Assembly (NCBI RefSeq): GCF_005771405.1
Contig: NZ_VAUA01000005.1
Coordinates: forward strand, 186,001 to 250,000
Origin: Parasedimentitalea maritima
GTDB taxonomy: Bacteria > Pseudomonadota > Alphaproteobacteria > Rhodobacterales > Rhodobacteraceae
Direction: 5' to 3'
DNA: 64,000 bases
Positions 1-9,331 of this stretch are shown here, in pieces. Position numbers and translations under genes: made by a program. A model generated the notes under the pieces. The model was not told the DNA's origin. It ran no database searches and worked only from the letters and a program-made list of their open reading frames with translations. The first letter of the stretch is position 1. Each line of letters starts with the position of its first letter.

Positions 1-229
1 GCTGTTCAAAGCGGCTGCCAATGGCCCGTTGAAAGACATTCTGGGGTACGAGACCCGCCCATTGGTGTCGTCGGACTACACCAATGATAAACGCAGCAGC
101 ATTATAGACGCACTTTCAACTATGGTGGTTAACGGCACTCAGCTGAAGGTCTACGCCTGGTACGATAACGAATACGGCTATGCCCATCGGTTGATTGATG
201 TCGCGTTTATGGTGGGCGAAACACTGTGA
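1..229 (+). CDS. gap: C-terminal fragment of ArsJ-associated glyceraldehyde-3-phosphate dehydrogenase
   Basis: This is the 3' end of a gene that starts before the window; the frame opens at base 2 and stops at 227-229. The visible 75 residues carry the GAPDH C-terminal catalytic-domain ending, including [11 protein letters not shown] and the family signature [14 protein letters not shown]. The stop overlaps the GTG start of the next gene by 4 bp, so the two are translationally coupled. That partner is the ArsJ exporter, and the GAPDH copies paired with ArsJ are known to make 1-arseno-3-phosphoglycerate from arsenate and glyceraldehyde-3-phosphate. The detoxification role is therefore inferred from context; the fragment alone cannot exclude a glycolytic enzyme. 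Confidence 0.85.
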   Translation, partial: LFKAAANGPLKDILGYETRPLVSSDYTNDKRSSIIDALSTMVVNGTQLKVYAWYDNEYGYAHRLIDVAFMVGETL

Positions 230-1494
230 CACGTACCGCAGGGTATTCCGCCTATATCACAGTTACGGCTGCTTACTGGGCCTTTATGCTGACCGACGGA
301 GCACTTCGAATGTTGGTGCTTTTGCACTTTCATTCGTTGGGCTTTTCACCCGTTCAATTGGCCTATCTGTTTGTCCTTTATGAAGTGGCCGGAGTCATCA
401 CAAACCTATCAGCCGGCTGGATTGCTGCACGGTTTGGCCTGACATCAACATTGTATGCAGGGTTGAGCTTACAGGTTATTGCATTGCTCGCTTTGTCACA
501 ACTTGAACCGACCTGGGGAATTTCGCTGTCAGTAGTCTTTGTAATGCTGGTTCAGGGGTTGTCTGGTGTAGCCAAAGATCTGGCCAAGATGAGTTCCAAA
601 AGCGCTGTGAAAATCCTGGCCCCTGCCGACGGTGGCGGGTTGTTCAAATGGGTGGCTCTCCTCACCGGATCAAAAAATGCGATCAAAGGTGCAGGTTTCT
701 TACTTGGCGCTGTTTTGTTGGCTATTTTGGGTTTCGTTCCATCGGTTTTGGCAATGGCAGCGGTACTTTTGACAATCCTCATCGCGGTGATGCTTAGAAT
801 GCCAACGGGCCTGCCAGCTGGGAGAAAAGAAGCAAAAATTTCCGAAGTTCTCTCAAAAAACCGCAACATAAACTGGCTTAGTTTCGCCAGACTGTTTCTG
901 TTTGGGGCCAGAGATGTCTGGTTTGTTGTCGGCATCCCAATTTATTTCTATGCCGTTTTGTCAGATGGGTCTGAGGCCGGGAACCGAAATGCCTTTTTTA
1001 CAATTGGTTCCTTTATGGCGGTCTGGACAATCCTTTACGGTGTCGTGCAAGGGTTCGCACCCAAACTATTAAAGGCCTCTTCCCGAACCAAAAGCGATCT
1101 TCTGCAACAGGCCCAAATATGGGCCGCCCTGCTGATACCAGTGCCCGCAGTACTGTCCCTTGTCGTTTTCACCGCTCAGGAACCTTCCGGCATTCTAACA
1201 GGGTGCATTATCCTTGGCCTGATAGTGTTTGGTGGCATTTTTGCAGTCAACTCGTCGCTGCATTCCTATCTGATCCTATCTTTCACCGATGCCAAACGGG
1301 TCACGCTGGATGTTGGTTTTTATTATATGGCGAACGCAGCAGGCCGACTGTTGGGTACAGTGCTGTCAGGACTAAGCTATCAGGTTGGAGGCCTCCCTTT
1401 GTGTCTGGCGACAGCAGGCTTCATGGTTTTGATCAGCTATGTCGGCGTAAAACAAATCAGCAGTAGTGCGGATCACAAAAGTACTGGAGCATAA
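226..1494 (+). CDS. arsJ: Organoarsenical efflux MFS transporter ArsJ
   Basis: The protein is 422 residues long and has about twelve hydrophobic segments typical of a major facilitator superfamily permease. It closely resembles ArsJ, with the N-terminal [20 protein letters not shown] stretch and the [19 protein letters not shown] segment around residues 110-128 that sets ArsJ apart from other MFS proteins. ArsJ exports 1-arseno-3-phosphoglycerate, an unstable product that falls apart to arsenate outside the cell, so together with the GAPDH it forms a net arsenate efflux system. The start is the GTG at 226, which overlaps the upstream stop. Downstream lie 226 bp without a convincing gene, so the operon may end here. 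Any arsR or other ars genes would lie left of the window. Confidence 0.9.
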   Translation: MTRTAGYSAYITVTAAYWAFMLTDGALRMLVLLHFHSLGFSPVQLAYLFVLYEVAGVITNLSAGWIAARFGLTSTLYAGLSLQVIALLALSQLEPTWGISLSVVFVMLVQGLSGVAKDLAKMSSKSAVKILAPADGGGLFKWVALLTGSKNAIKGAGFLLGAVLLAILGFVPSVLAMAAVLLTILIAVMLRMPTGLPAGRKEAKISEVLSKNRNINWLSFARLFLFGARDVWFVVGIPIYFYAVLSDGSEAGNRNAFFTIGSFMAVWTILYGVVQGFAPKLLKASSRTKSDLLQQAQIWAALLIPVPAVLSLVVFTAQEPSGILTGCIILGLIVFGGIFAVNSSLHSYLILSFTDAKRVTLDVGFYYMANAAGRLLGTVLSGLSYQVGGLPLCLATAGFMVLISYVGVKQISSSADHKSTGA

Positions 1495-1720
1495 ACAAAA
1501 TCGCTCCAGCGATTGTATATCCGGGCCATTTCGCTGGCTCACGCGCGAGCAAAGAACAAGCCTATACTCTCCCCTTTCGTCTTCTGACGAGTTTGCAGCG
1601 GCGGCACAGCGCAACATTTCGCGTTAATGGCTCCAATTACACTTGATCCGGTCGTCCATCAGTTTCAACCTGTGCACATGGCATTCTACTTGGGGAGTGT
1701 CGGACGAAAAGAGAGCCAGA

Positions 1721-2482
1721 ATGCCAACATCTTTCGCGACCACGCACCCTAACCTTGCACATTGGAACGAACGCGTTGACCTCGCTGCCACCTTCCGCTG
1801 GACTGCGCGGCTTAATATGCACGAAGCGGTTGCCAACCACTTTAGCCTCGCGGTGAATGACGACGGCACGCAGTTTCTGATGAACCCAAACCAGATGCAC
1901 TTTAGTCGGATCAAGGCCTCTGACATGTTGTTGCTGGACGCAAATGATCCAGATACGATGAACCGCCCGGGCGCGCCCGATGGAACGGCGTGGGGGTTGC
2001 ACGGATCAATCCACCGGCTTTGTCCACACGCACGCTGTGTCATGCATGTGCACTCAATCCATTCAACGGTTCTTGCATCGCTAGCCGACAGTACGCTCCC
2101 GCCAATCGACCAAAATTCGGCCACCTTCTTTCGGCGCCACGTCGTGGACGAGGAATATGGTGGTCTGGCGTTTGAAAGCGAAGGCAAACGCTGCGCCGGG
2201 TTGCTGTCAGACCCCAAAGTCAAAGTCATGATTATGGGCAATCACGGTGTCTTGGTCATCGGCGACACGGTGGCCGATACATTCAACCGGCTCTACTATT
2301 TTGAACGGGCCGCTGAGACCTATATACGGGCGCTGCAAACGGGGCAAAAACTGCGCATCATCAGTGATGAAATCGCAGAGAAAACTGCGCAAGAACTTGA
2401 AGAGTACCCCGATCAGTCCGAGCGCCATCTGGCAGAGCTGAAAGCAATCTTAGATAGTGAAAAGGACACTTATGCGAATTGA
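1721..2482 (+). CDS. Class II aldolase/adducin family protein
   Basis: This 253-residue protein belongs to the class II aldolase/adducin family, whose members include fuculose-phosphate aldolase and related sugar-acid lyases that use a divalent metal. The metal-binding HxH is visible in HVHSIHST, a glutamate-rich region DEEYGGLAFESEGK follows, and the third ligand region is MIMGNHGVLVIGDTVADTFN. The ATG at 1721 is chosen because the homologous sequence begins with the FATTHPNLAHWNERVDLAATF region; the longer open frame to 1643 has no family similarity that I can see. The substrate cannot be read from the sequence. It stands alone between arsJ and a convergent AraC regulator gene. Confidence 0.8.
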   Translation: MPTSFATTHPNLAHWNERVDLAATFRWTARLNMHEAVANHFSLAVNDDGTQFLMNPNQMHFSRIKASDMLLLDANDPDTMNRPGAPDGTAWGLHGSIHRLCPHARCVMHVHSIHSTVLASLADSTLPPIDQNSATFFRRHVVDEEYGGLAFESEGKRCAGLLSDPKVKVMIMGNHGVLVIGDTVADTFNRLYYFERAAETYIRALQTGQKLRIISDEIAEKTAQELEEYPDQSERHLAELKAILDSEKDTYAN

Positions 2483-2626
2483 CCTGAACGATGACAAACA
2501 TTGTGCTTACAAAAACTAGAAGTCCTGACATTGCTTTTTTCCGTCCAATTCACCCGCGCCGACGAGCACATTGCTGCGTCTAGTGGAACACAGTGGTAGG
2601 ACGTTCGTATTTCTAGTGCGTCACCT

Positions 2627-3460
2627 TCATGGCATGATCATCCGAACATATTGCCCTGGCGTAACGCCCATCTGTTCTTTGAAACGGCGGATAAAATGGC
2701 TCTGGCTAGAGAAACCACATGCTACTGCGACTCCAGCCATTGGCTCTTGTTTCAGCAACTTCTTCGCTAGCTCAACACGAATCCTTGTGACCCAATTGTG
2801 GGGCGTCATTCCGCAAGTCAGGCTGAACATTCGGTGAAAGTGATACTCCGAAATGCCTGCGAGTTTTGCCATATCGTACAATCGTATTTCGCCGTCAATA
2901 TGGGCTTCAATCCAGTCGTTTACGTCCCGTACAACCCTGGATGAAAGCCCGCCGACCAAACGTACCGGCCGATCTTCCAGACCAGCTACCATGTCGGAGA
3001 AACTAGAATCCGCAGCAAGAACATCTCCGTCCAGCGCGGCCTGAGCCATCTTTAACATCGGCCGTTCAAGTACGCCGGGAGCGGTAAATGTCTGCTCTGC
3101 GATATCTAGCCTACGGGCATCCTGGTCGTGGGTCTTGGCATAGGCAGCGCGCAATGCATCGTTCGCTACATATAGATGCACAAATTGAAACGTCTCAGTG
3201 ATCTGCCATTCAGAAGAATGACCCTCCGGAAGAACACAAAGTGTCCCAGGTTCACCTGATTTTACACTGCCATCAACTCGGCGTGTCCCTGCCCCACCAT
3301 TGAGGTACAGACTAAAGACGTGACCGCTTGTTGCATTGTATTGGATTTCGTCGTGGCTGTTGTGCCAAACCGCAAGTTGACGCCCACGTCCCAACGACAA
3401 GCTCGCCAGACGTTTAGTCTGACGTGAAGCGGATAGAAATTCGTCAACGCGCTTTTTCAC
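2627..3460 (-). CDS. AraC family transcriptional regulator
   Basis: This 277-residue protein has an N-terminal cupin-like sensing region, approximately residues 20-150, and a C-terminal AraC-type double helix-turn-helix, approximately residues 180-275. The DNA-binding part shows the family pattern in IRLYDMAKLAGISEYHFHRM and in VACGFSSQSHFIRRFKEQMG, ending with GVTPGQYVR. It is transcribed divergently from an EamA-type exporter across a 128-bp gap, the usual arrangement for a local activator of a drug or metabolite exporter. The effector is unknown. The EamA gene as target is inferred from gene order only. Confidence 0.88.
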   Translation of the reverse strand: MKKRVDEFLSASRQTKRLASLSLGRGRQLAVWHNSHDEIQYNATSGHVFSLYLNGGAGTRRVDGSVKSGEPGTLCVLPEGHSSEWQITETFQFVHLYVANDALRAAYAKTHDQDARRLDIAEQTFTAPGVLERPMLKMAQAALDGDVLAADSSFSDMVAGLEDRPVRLVGGLSSRVVRDVNDWIEAHIDGEIRLYDMAKLAGISEYHFHRMFSLTCGMTPHNWVTRIRVELAKKLLKQEPMAGVAVACGFSSQSHFIRRFKEQMGVTPGQYVRMIMP

Positions 3461-3588
3461 AGATTGGCTCCTTTAAGCCTAACTACTACGAACTGAAGCA
3501 GTGTCACTGGCCACATCTTCGAATACCGCAAGATCGTGCAATCTTGGTCAATTTAGTTGATCTAACACCCCGGTAACCAGGAGAGATC

Positions 3589-4476
3589 ATGATCAATTAT
3601 CTGCTATTTGCCGCCACCGTCTTCATTTGGGGGACAACTTGGATCGCCATCGCATGGCAGCTCGGAACCGTCGACGTTATCGTTTCGGTCTTCTACCGCT
3701 TTGCACTGGCCTGCGTTGTATTCCTCGTGGGCCTAGCCCTGTTGGGTCGACTAAAACTGCCAGCTCAATGGCGGTTTGTGGTGTTGCAGGCTCTCTGCCT
3801 GTTCAGTTTCAACTTTCTATGTTTCTACCACGCCACGTCGTTGATGCCGTCAGGATTAGTTTCCGTAATCTTTTCGCTGGCAACGATATTTAACGCAGTC
3901 AATTCCCGTATTTTCTTTGGGGAAAAGGTCAAACCAAGAACCGTTCTTGCTGGTTTCACCGGTGCGACCGGGCTGGTTTTGTTGTTTTGGCACGATCTTA
4001 CTGTGTCCTTCGATGCAGACGTCTTACAGGGCATTGGTTGGGCAACGGCAGGAACCTTGATGTTTTCTCTTGGCAACATGATGTCGCGAAAAAACAGTCA
4101 ACACGGGGTCTCTCCGATCCTCGCAAACGCATGGGGCATGGGCATCGGAGCACTGGTTCTTCTCACAGTTGCTATCTTTAGTGGGGTGCCTTTTACGTGG
4201 CCAAGTTCCCCCACCTACATCTGGTCGCTGGTCTATCTTGCTGTCATAGGGTCGGTCATTGGCTTTAGCACCTATCTCTTAATGGTTGCGCGTTTAGGAT
4301 CCGATCGCGCCGCCTATGCTACGGTTCTATTCCCCGTCGTCGCTCTGTTCATGTCCACCCTCTTTGAGGGTTATGAATGGCATGCAACTGCGCTTGCAGG
4401 GATTGCCCTAACGATTGCAGGAAACCTTATTATGTTTGCGAAGCTACCCATGTGGCGCACCCTGTCTTTTCGTTAA
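3589..4476 (+). CDS. EamA (DMT superfamily) transporter
   Basis: This is a 295-residue integral membrane protein with ten predicted transmembrane helices and two EamA repeats, approximately residues 5-135 and 150-285. The N-terminal FAATVFIWGTTWIAIAW motif is typical of the drug/metabolite transporter superfamily, whose members export amino acids, nucleosides or xenobiotics through the inner membrane. The start ATG at 3589 is preceded by a good ribosome binding site, AGGAGAG. It is divergent from the AraC gene, which probably controls it. The substrate is not predictable from the sequence. Confidence 0.88.
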   Translation: MINYLLFAATVFIWGTTWIAIAWQLGTVDVIVSVFYRFALACVVFLVGLALLGRLKLPAQWRFVVLQALCLFSFNFLCFYHATSLMPSGLVSVIFSLATIFNAVNSRIFFGEKVKPRTVLAGFTGATGLVLLFWHDLTVSFDADVLQGIGWATAGTLMFSLGNMMSRKNSQHGVSPILANAWGMGIGALVLLTVAIFSGVPFTWPSSPTYIWSLVYLAVIGSVIGFSTYLLMVARLGSDRAAYATVLFPVVALFMSTLFEGYEWHATALAGIALTIAGNLIMFAKLPMWRTLSFR

Positions 4477-4960
4477 AAAAAATTGAGAAAAGGCCGTTGG
4501 GAACCAAACAGAAAACTGAGGCCAACGAGCGTTCGATCCTGTTGCTCTGAGCGAAGTGCAAGGGCGCATTCGCCATTTCGCTCAGAGCTATGGTGGCAGC
4601 CCTTGCTGAAAGTCGTGGTTGTCATATCAAGATCCCCCAAACCCAAGTCCAATTTTCTATTTTCTATTTTCAGATTGATAATGACGAAGAAAAACTGATC
4701 TTAGTCATGTAAGACGTGCGTTCCAAATCCCCGGAAAGGTGTGGCGCAACCCCGGTTGTAAGTCAGCCAAATTGTGTGTGGTCCACACAAGCTAATCACC
4801 TAGCCAGAAGTACCGGCTCATGGGGCCCGACACCTGATGCGTACTTTCGATTGGTCCGACACTGACTTGATAGAAAACCTAAATGCTAGAAGGCACTGGG
4901 CATTACAAAGGCGCCTGAGACATTCACCACCATCTAGAATATACAACTAAAGAGGTTGGG
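4477..4960. other. Intergenic stretch without a supported gene
   Basis: No reading frame here has a credible start, ribosome binding site or family resemblance. A long inverted repeat at 4544-4588, listed separately, is the only clear structure. The minus-strand tRNA-Ser gene starts to the right, so its transcript runs into this stretch, but I see no clear terminator with a T-run for it. Confidence 0.6.
4544..4588. repeat. Long inverted repeat (12-bp perfect arms)
   Basis: The arms GCTCTGAGCGAA at 4544-4555 and TTCGCTCAGAGC at 4577-4588 are exact reverse complements separated by 21 bases, and the loop contains a smaller GGCG/CGCC complement. No T-run follows on either strand, so it does not look like a standard intrinsic terminator. 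It could be a copy of a dispersed intergenic repeat, but no second copy was seen in this window. Confidence 0.65.
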
Positions 4961-5050
4961 TGGCGGACAGACAGGGATTCGAACCCTGGAGACGGTCTCC
5001 CGCCTACACACTTTCCAGGCGTGCGCCTTCGACCACTCGGCCACCTGTCC
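4961..5050 (-). tRNA. tRNA-Ser (GGA anticodon)
   Basis: Read on the minus strand the 90-nt sequence starts GGACAGGTGGCCGAGTGG and ends with an encoded CCA. The anticodon loop CTGGAAA gives anticodon GGA, for UCC/UCU serine codons. The long variable arm typical of class II tRNAs, and the T-loop GTTCGAATC, are both present. The acceptor GGACAG pairs with CTGTCC. It lies 80 bp downstream of the alaX stop on the same strand. Confidence 0.96.
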
Positions 5051-5130
5051 ATTGGGCGGACTTTTGACGGATACACAGAGGGAATGCAAGAGATAACCAG
5101 TTAAAAAAGCCGCGTAAATGTGCGTTTTTT

Positions 5131-5853
5131 TTAATCGTCCAAGTGAAGGTATACCCGACGGTTCAGTTTGCCCTTCTTTTCCACTTTTCCAAGCCGGATC
5201 TTACCAATCTCAGCGGTACGCCGGACGTGAGTGCCGCCACAAGGCTGCAGATCTACCTGAGACTTGCCTGCGCCGATTTGCACCAGCCTAACCTGCCCTG
5301 CCCCACGAGGTGGCGACACCGACATGGTTTTAATCATTTGCGGGTTTGCGTCTAATTCAGCGCCGGAAATCCAGCTGTCAGAAACCTCCAAATCCAGATC
5401 GATCATGGTTTGCAGCTTGTCTTGTAGCGCGGCCTTATCTTCCGGAGCCTCTGGCATATTGAAATCCAACCGACCTTTTTCGGCACCAATAGAACCACCG
5501 CTAACAGGGAGCGGTATCACCACCGACAACAGATGCAGCGCTGTATGCACCCGCATATGTCCATTACGGCGCGTCCAATCGAGCTTCTGAGTTACTGACG
5601 CTCCAACTGGCGGTAAGGTCTGGCCTTCTGCTGGCACCAGAACAATCGTGGAATTTTCACCTTTAACAGCTGTCGAAATGGTGCAACTGCCACCGTCCCA
5701 TTCGAGCAAGCCCCCATCGCCGGGTTGTCCACCACCAGTGGCATAGAACAATGTTTGATCCAGAACCACGCCACCCTGGTCCGTATGTCCCAGAACCTCA
5801 GCGGGCGCTTCGCGCAGGTACGCATCTTTTTGAAATAACAGATTAGTAGTCAT
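5131..5853 (-). CDS. alaX: AlaX-type alanyl-tRNA editing protein
   Basis: The protein is 240 residues and corresponds to the free-standing editing domain of alanyl-tRNA synthetase. These AlaX proteins hydrolyse serine or glycine wrongly attached to tRNA-Ala. The zinc and catalytic motifs are both present: HTALH with His103 and His107, and CGGTH with Cys205 and His209, while an N-terminal FYATGGGQPGD segment matches the synthetase editing domain. The ATG at 5853 is chosen because the next homologous residues are MTTNLLFQKDAY; the upstream extension of the frame lies inside the preceding gene. The start overlaps the end of the mechanosensitive-channel gene by 11 bp, making it the last gene of the trg/cysK operon. 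Confidence 0.92.
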   Translation of the reverse strand: MTTNLLFQKDAYLREAPAEVLGHTDQGGVVLDQTLFYATGGGQPGDGGLLEWDGGSCTISTAVKGENSTIVLVPAEGQTLPPVGASVTQKLDWTRRNGHMRVHTALHLLSVVIPLPVSGGSIGAEKGRLDFNMPEAPEDKAALQDKLQTMIDLDLEVSDSWISGAELDANPQMIKTMSVSPPRGAGQVRLVQIGAGKSQVDLQPCGGTHVRRTAEIGKIRLGKVEKKGKLNRRVYLHLDD

Positions 5854-8233
5854 TATCACCCTCCGGATCACCGATATCATTGGCATCAGGTTTTTCGAAT
5901 GTTGTTGATGGTATAGGCTGCGTTCCGGCGGGTTTGGCACTGTTCAATGCCTCCGGATTGCGGATCCAGAGATCACGTTGGGCAAATGGGATCTCGATCC
6001 CCTCTTCCTCAAACCTGCGGGAAATTTCAAAATTCATTTCTGAGCGCACGGACAAGACCCAGTTGACGTCTCGCAGGATTGCGCGGATTTCAAAATCCAG
6101 GCTGTCGGCCCCAAACCCCTGAAAAACCACGCTGGGCGCTGGATTCATCACAACCATAGGATGGGCTTTGGCTATCTCCAACAGAATTGCTTCAATCCGA
6201 CGCGGGTCACTGCCGTAGGCGACACCAACTGGCACGATCACCCGCCCAACAGTATTGCCGCGCGTGTAATTGGTGACTGTTCCTGAGATCAGATCCGAGT
6301 TGGGAACGATTACATCCGTACGGTCAAAGGTCTCAATTCGGGTTGAACGTACAGAAATATCGCGCACGTAGCCCATCATGCCGCCAACTTCGATCCAATC
6401 CCCCTTGGAAATGGGCCGTTCGACCAACAGAATGATACCTGAAACAAAATTCGAAACGATCGTTTGCAGCCCAAAACCGATGCCAACAGACAAGGCGCCA
6501 GCAACAATAGCCAGCGACGAAAGATCCAGTCCCGCCCAGGAAATCGCGACCACAGCCGCAAGAAAAATGCCCAGATAGCCTGTACCTGAAACAATCGCAT
6601 TCTGACCGCCAAGATCCATTCGGGTTTTGGGTAGCAGCGAATTCCGCAGGCTGCTTTGCACAAGACGTGTAATTGTATAGCCCGCAGCAAAAACTAGGGC
6701 GAACAGCAAGAATGAACTAGGAGAAATCTGCGTTTCGCCGAGTTGAAACCCTTCCAGGAACCGCGACCACATTTCTGTTAGGTCAGCGATCCGCGCGCCC
6801 CAAATCAACGCTAACAACGGCAACGCCAGAATGGCCAAAACAAACCCAGCCAACACTGAAAACAGCGAATCTTTAGCTGCCTCTGGGTTACCTGTGATCA
6901 GCGCATAAACTGCGCCAATAAACCGCTGCACAATTAGGATTGAAGACACCACAAACAGGGTAATGACCACTGGATAGATAATGGCTTCGGCGGCGTAGAT
7001 GTATCCAAATGCAGCAAGAACCGGCGACAGAACGCCAAACCCATAGGCCGCACGCCGCACGCCACGCACCAGTTTATTGGCACTAAGGGCCGCATTCTTT
7101 GCGCGCTGCAGGCCGATACGTTGCAGCCGAACCAATAACAGAGCCGTGCTCAATATTATGGGAAAGGCTACCACTGAACGGGTTATCGAAGACAGGTTTT
7201 CTACCTGATCGACCTGTACAACTAAATCACGCAGCACCAGCATCACAGCCAGAAGTTCGATCAACAGGCGCAACTCTGCCCGTCGCCCCGGTTGTAAAGG
7301 CACAAGAGCTTCGCCACTGGGAGAGACAAACAATTGCTGGCCCAGCCAATTGAATGCCAGTAAAATTGCCGCCCACTGGGGAACGGATTCCAGCAGCAGA
7401 GATCCGCGCACACCCAACATGCCAGAGACCGAAACGGCCTGAACAAGCAAAGTGACACCCAGAAACGGCAACACAACTTGGACAACCGAGACAACAAAGC
7501 CCCAGGCTGCGCTCCCTCGGGAGCCAAACTGACGCAGATACTCACCGACGCGTTTGGCCCAAACTCTTCCACGCAAGAGCAACATTGCGCCTGCAAGGAC
7601 AAGACCAAGAATAAGCGGTAATTTATTTTGTAAGTTTTCTCGGGTGGTATCACTTCCCGACCGCAAAAGCGTCTCATTCCATATTGCCGTGACAGCCCCG
7701 GAAATTTCGCGCATTGCTTCCGGCCAATGCTCGGGGTTCAAAGGAGAGGGCCCACGCTGCATCAGTGCTTTGGTTTGACGCTTTCGAATGATCCGGTCAA
7801 TTTCAGAAATCAGACCGTTAGCACGGTTATGGGCCTCTTCCGAAACTACCCTTGGAACACGCAGTGTGTTGAGTTGTTCATTCAAAGAGGACCGCAGAGC
7901 CGCAATATCCGCGTCTTCAATTTCCCCCTCTGCCGGAGCGCCCCCAAGAGCACTGAGTTGTGAGTTTAGCGTCGCTATACGATCTGCATTATCCTCGCGA
8001 GCATTGCCAAATCTTTCTCTGTAATCAGCAATTTCCCGGCGGAGAACTTCCATAGCCGCTGACGATGCACGATCTGAGTCGATAACCAGCTCTGCCCGCG
8101 CAGCCGTCTTTAACCAGTCTTGATAATAGGCTCTCTCTGTCGACGACAACTGAGCTTCAGCGACACTGAAAAACAATAAGGCAATGCCGAGCGCTGCTAG
8201 GCATTGCTTCATGTGGCGCATCAGTTGCGTCAT
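5843..8233 (-). CDS. MscS family mechanosensitive ion channel with N-terminal DUF3772-like domain
   Basis: This 796-residue inner-membrane protein starts with a signal sequence (residues 1-27, ending near VAEAQ). A periplasmic helical region of about 160 residues follows, then many transmembrane helices, and finally the MscS pore and beta domains from about residue 540. The MscS core is recognised by GALSVGIGFGLQTIVSNFVSG and by the beta-domain sequence SKGDWIEVGG. Such large MscS/MscK-type channels release solutes when membrane tension rises. The ATG overlaps the cysK stop by 4 bp and its own stop overlaps alaX by 11 bp, so the three genes are translationally coupled. Confidence 0.9.
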   Translation of the reverse strand: MTQLMRHMKQCLAALGIALLFFSVAEAQLSSTERAYYQDWLKTAARAELVIDSDRASSAAMEVLRREIADYRERFGNAREDNADRIATLNSQLSALGGAPAEGEIEDADIAALRSSLNEQLNTLRVPRVVSEEAHNRANGLISEIDRIIRKRQTKALMQRGPSPLNPEHWPEAMREISGAVTAIWNETLLRSGSDTTRENLQNKLPLILGLVLAGAMLLLRGRVWAKRVGEYLRQFGSRGSAAWGFVVSVVQVVLPFLGVTLLVQAVSVSGMLGVRGSLLLESVPQWAAILLAFNWLGQQLFVSPSGEALVPLQPGRRAELRLLIELLAVMLVLRDLVVQVDQVENLSSITRSVVAFPIILSTALLLVRLQRIGLQRAKNAALSANKLVRGVRRAAYGFGVLSPVLAAFGYIYAAEAIIYPVVITLFVVSSILIVQRFIGAVYALITGNPEAAKDSLFSVLAGFVLAILALPLLALIWGARIADLTEMWSRFLEGFQLGETQISPSSFLLFALVFAAGYTITRLVQSSLRNSLLPKTRMDLGGQNAIVSGTGYLGIFLAAVVAISWAGLDLSSLAIVAGALSVGIGFGLQTIVSNFVSGIILLVERPISKGDWIEVGGMMGYVRDISVRSTRIETFDRTDVIVPNSDLISGTVTNYTRGNTVGRVIVPVGVAYGSDPRRIEAILLEIAKAHPMVVMNPAPSVVFQGFGADSLDFEIRAILRDVNWVLSVRSEMNFEISRRFEEEGIEIPFAQRDLWIRNPEALNSAKPAGTQPIPSTTFEKPDANDIGDPEGDNDY

Positions 8234-9264
8234 ACCTCTTCGAACACACCAGGTATCGAAGCTGGCGTATGGGTCATCCAGTCAGGCACGGGCAGGTTCT
8301 TTTCGCGCAGAAAATCCGGGTTGAAAAGTTTGGATTGGTAGCGTGTGCCGTAGTCGCAAAGTACTGTGACAATAGTGTGGCCTTTGCCCAAATCGCGAGC
8401 CATGCGCACTGCACCGGCTATATTGATTGCCGACGAACCGCCAAGCACCAGACCTTCGTCATGCAACAGATCAAAAATATAGGGCACGGCTTCCTGATCG
8501 GAAATCTGATAGGATAGATCCGGTTTGAAACCTTCCAGATTTTTGGTGATACGAACCTGACCAATTCCTTCAGCGATCGAGCCACCTTCCATCGCGATTT
8601 CACCGGTGGTGTAGTAGGAAAACAATCCAGCCCCCATAGGGTCAGCTAGGCCAATTTTCACACCCTTGGGCTGCAGCGCGTCGGCGACCCCAGCCAACGT
8701 ACCACCTGAACCAACAGCACAGACAAAACCATCGACCTTGCCATCAGTTTGCTCCCAAATCTCGGGACCAGTAGTTTCTACATGCGCCAATCTGTTAGCT
8801 ACATTGTCAAACTGGTTGGCCCAAACCGCGCCATTTGGCTCGCTCTTGGCCAACTCGTTTGCCAATCTTTCAGAATAACGTACAAAGTTGTTTGGATTGC
8901 GATAAGGTGCCGCCGGCACCTGGACAAGCTGGGCCCCCGCCAGACGCAGCATATCCTTTTTTTCTTCGGACTGGGTTTCCGGGATCACAATCACCGTTTT
9001 GAATCCCATCGACGCCCCAACCAGCGCCAGTCCAATACCAGTATTCCCGGCGGTCCCTTCAACGATGGTTCCACCTGGTTTCAGATCACCCCGCGCGATG
9101 GCGTCTTTGATGATATATAACGCAGCTCGGTCTTTCACCGACTGACCCGGGTTCATGAACTCGGCCTTGCCCAGAATTTCACAACCCGTTTCATCGCTGA
9201 CGCGGTTCAAACGGATAAGTGGAGTGTGGCCGATAGCGTCGGCCAGATCACGTGCGATGCGCAT
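8230..9264 (-). CDS. cysK: Cysteine synthase A (O-acetylserine sulfhydrylase)
   Basis: The protein is 344 residues and makes L-cysteine from O-acetylserine and sulfide using pyridoxal phosphate. The PLP lysine is Lys44 in the NPGQSVKDRAA motif, the substrate loop is EGTAGNTGIG, and the phosphate-binding GSGGTLAG lies near residue 190. The start is placed at 9264, where an AAGGGA ribosome binding site precedes the ATG; six extra in-frame residues upstream have none. It follows trgB at a 67-bp distance. A trgAB-cysK arrangement is known from Rhodobacter sphaeroides, where the cluster gives tellurite resistance. Here CysK also heads a coupled set with an MscS channel and AlaX. Confidence 0.95.
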   Translation of the reverse strand: MRIARDLADAIGHTPLIRLNRVSDETGCEILGKAEFMNPGQSVKDRAALYIIKDAIARGDLKPGGTIVEGTAGNTGIGLALVGASMGFKTVIVIPETQSEEKKDMLRLAGAQLVQVPAAPYRNPNNFVRYSERLANELAKSEPNGAVWANQFDNVANRLAHVETTGPEIWEQTDGKVDGFVCAVGSGGTLAGVADALQPKGVKIGLADPMGAGLFSYYTTGEIAMEGGSIAEGIGQVRITKNLEGFKPDLSYQISDQEAVPYIFDLLHDEGLVLGGSSAINIAGAVRMARDLGKGHTIVTVLCDYGTRYQSKLFNPDFLREKNLPVPDWMTHTPASIPGVFEEV

Positions 9265-9331
9265 GGTATCCCTTTCGATCAATCTCTTCTGATGTAGACA
9301 AGCCCAGACACGATCTCAAGGTCAGAAGATG

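Noticed and set aside
1624-2241. Long minus-strand frame opposite the class II aldolase gene
   Set aside because: It is the antisense shadow of a gene with clear family motifs, and it has no motif or ribosome binding site of its own.
5100-5130. Possible terminator with A-run and T-run after alaX
   Set aside because: The stem is at most three GC pairs plus the A/T tracts, too weak to list as a terminator.
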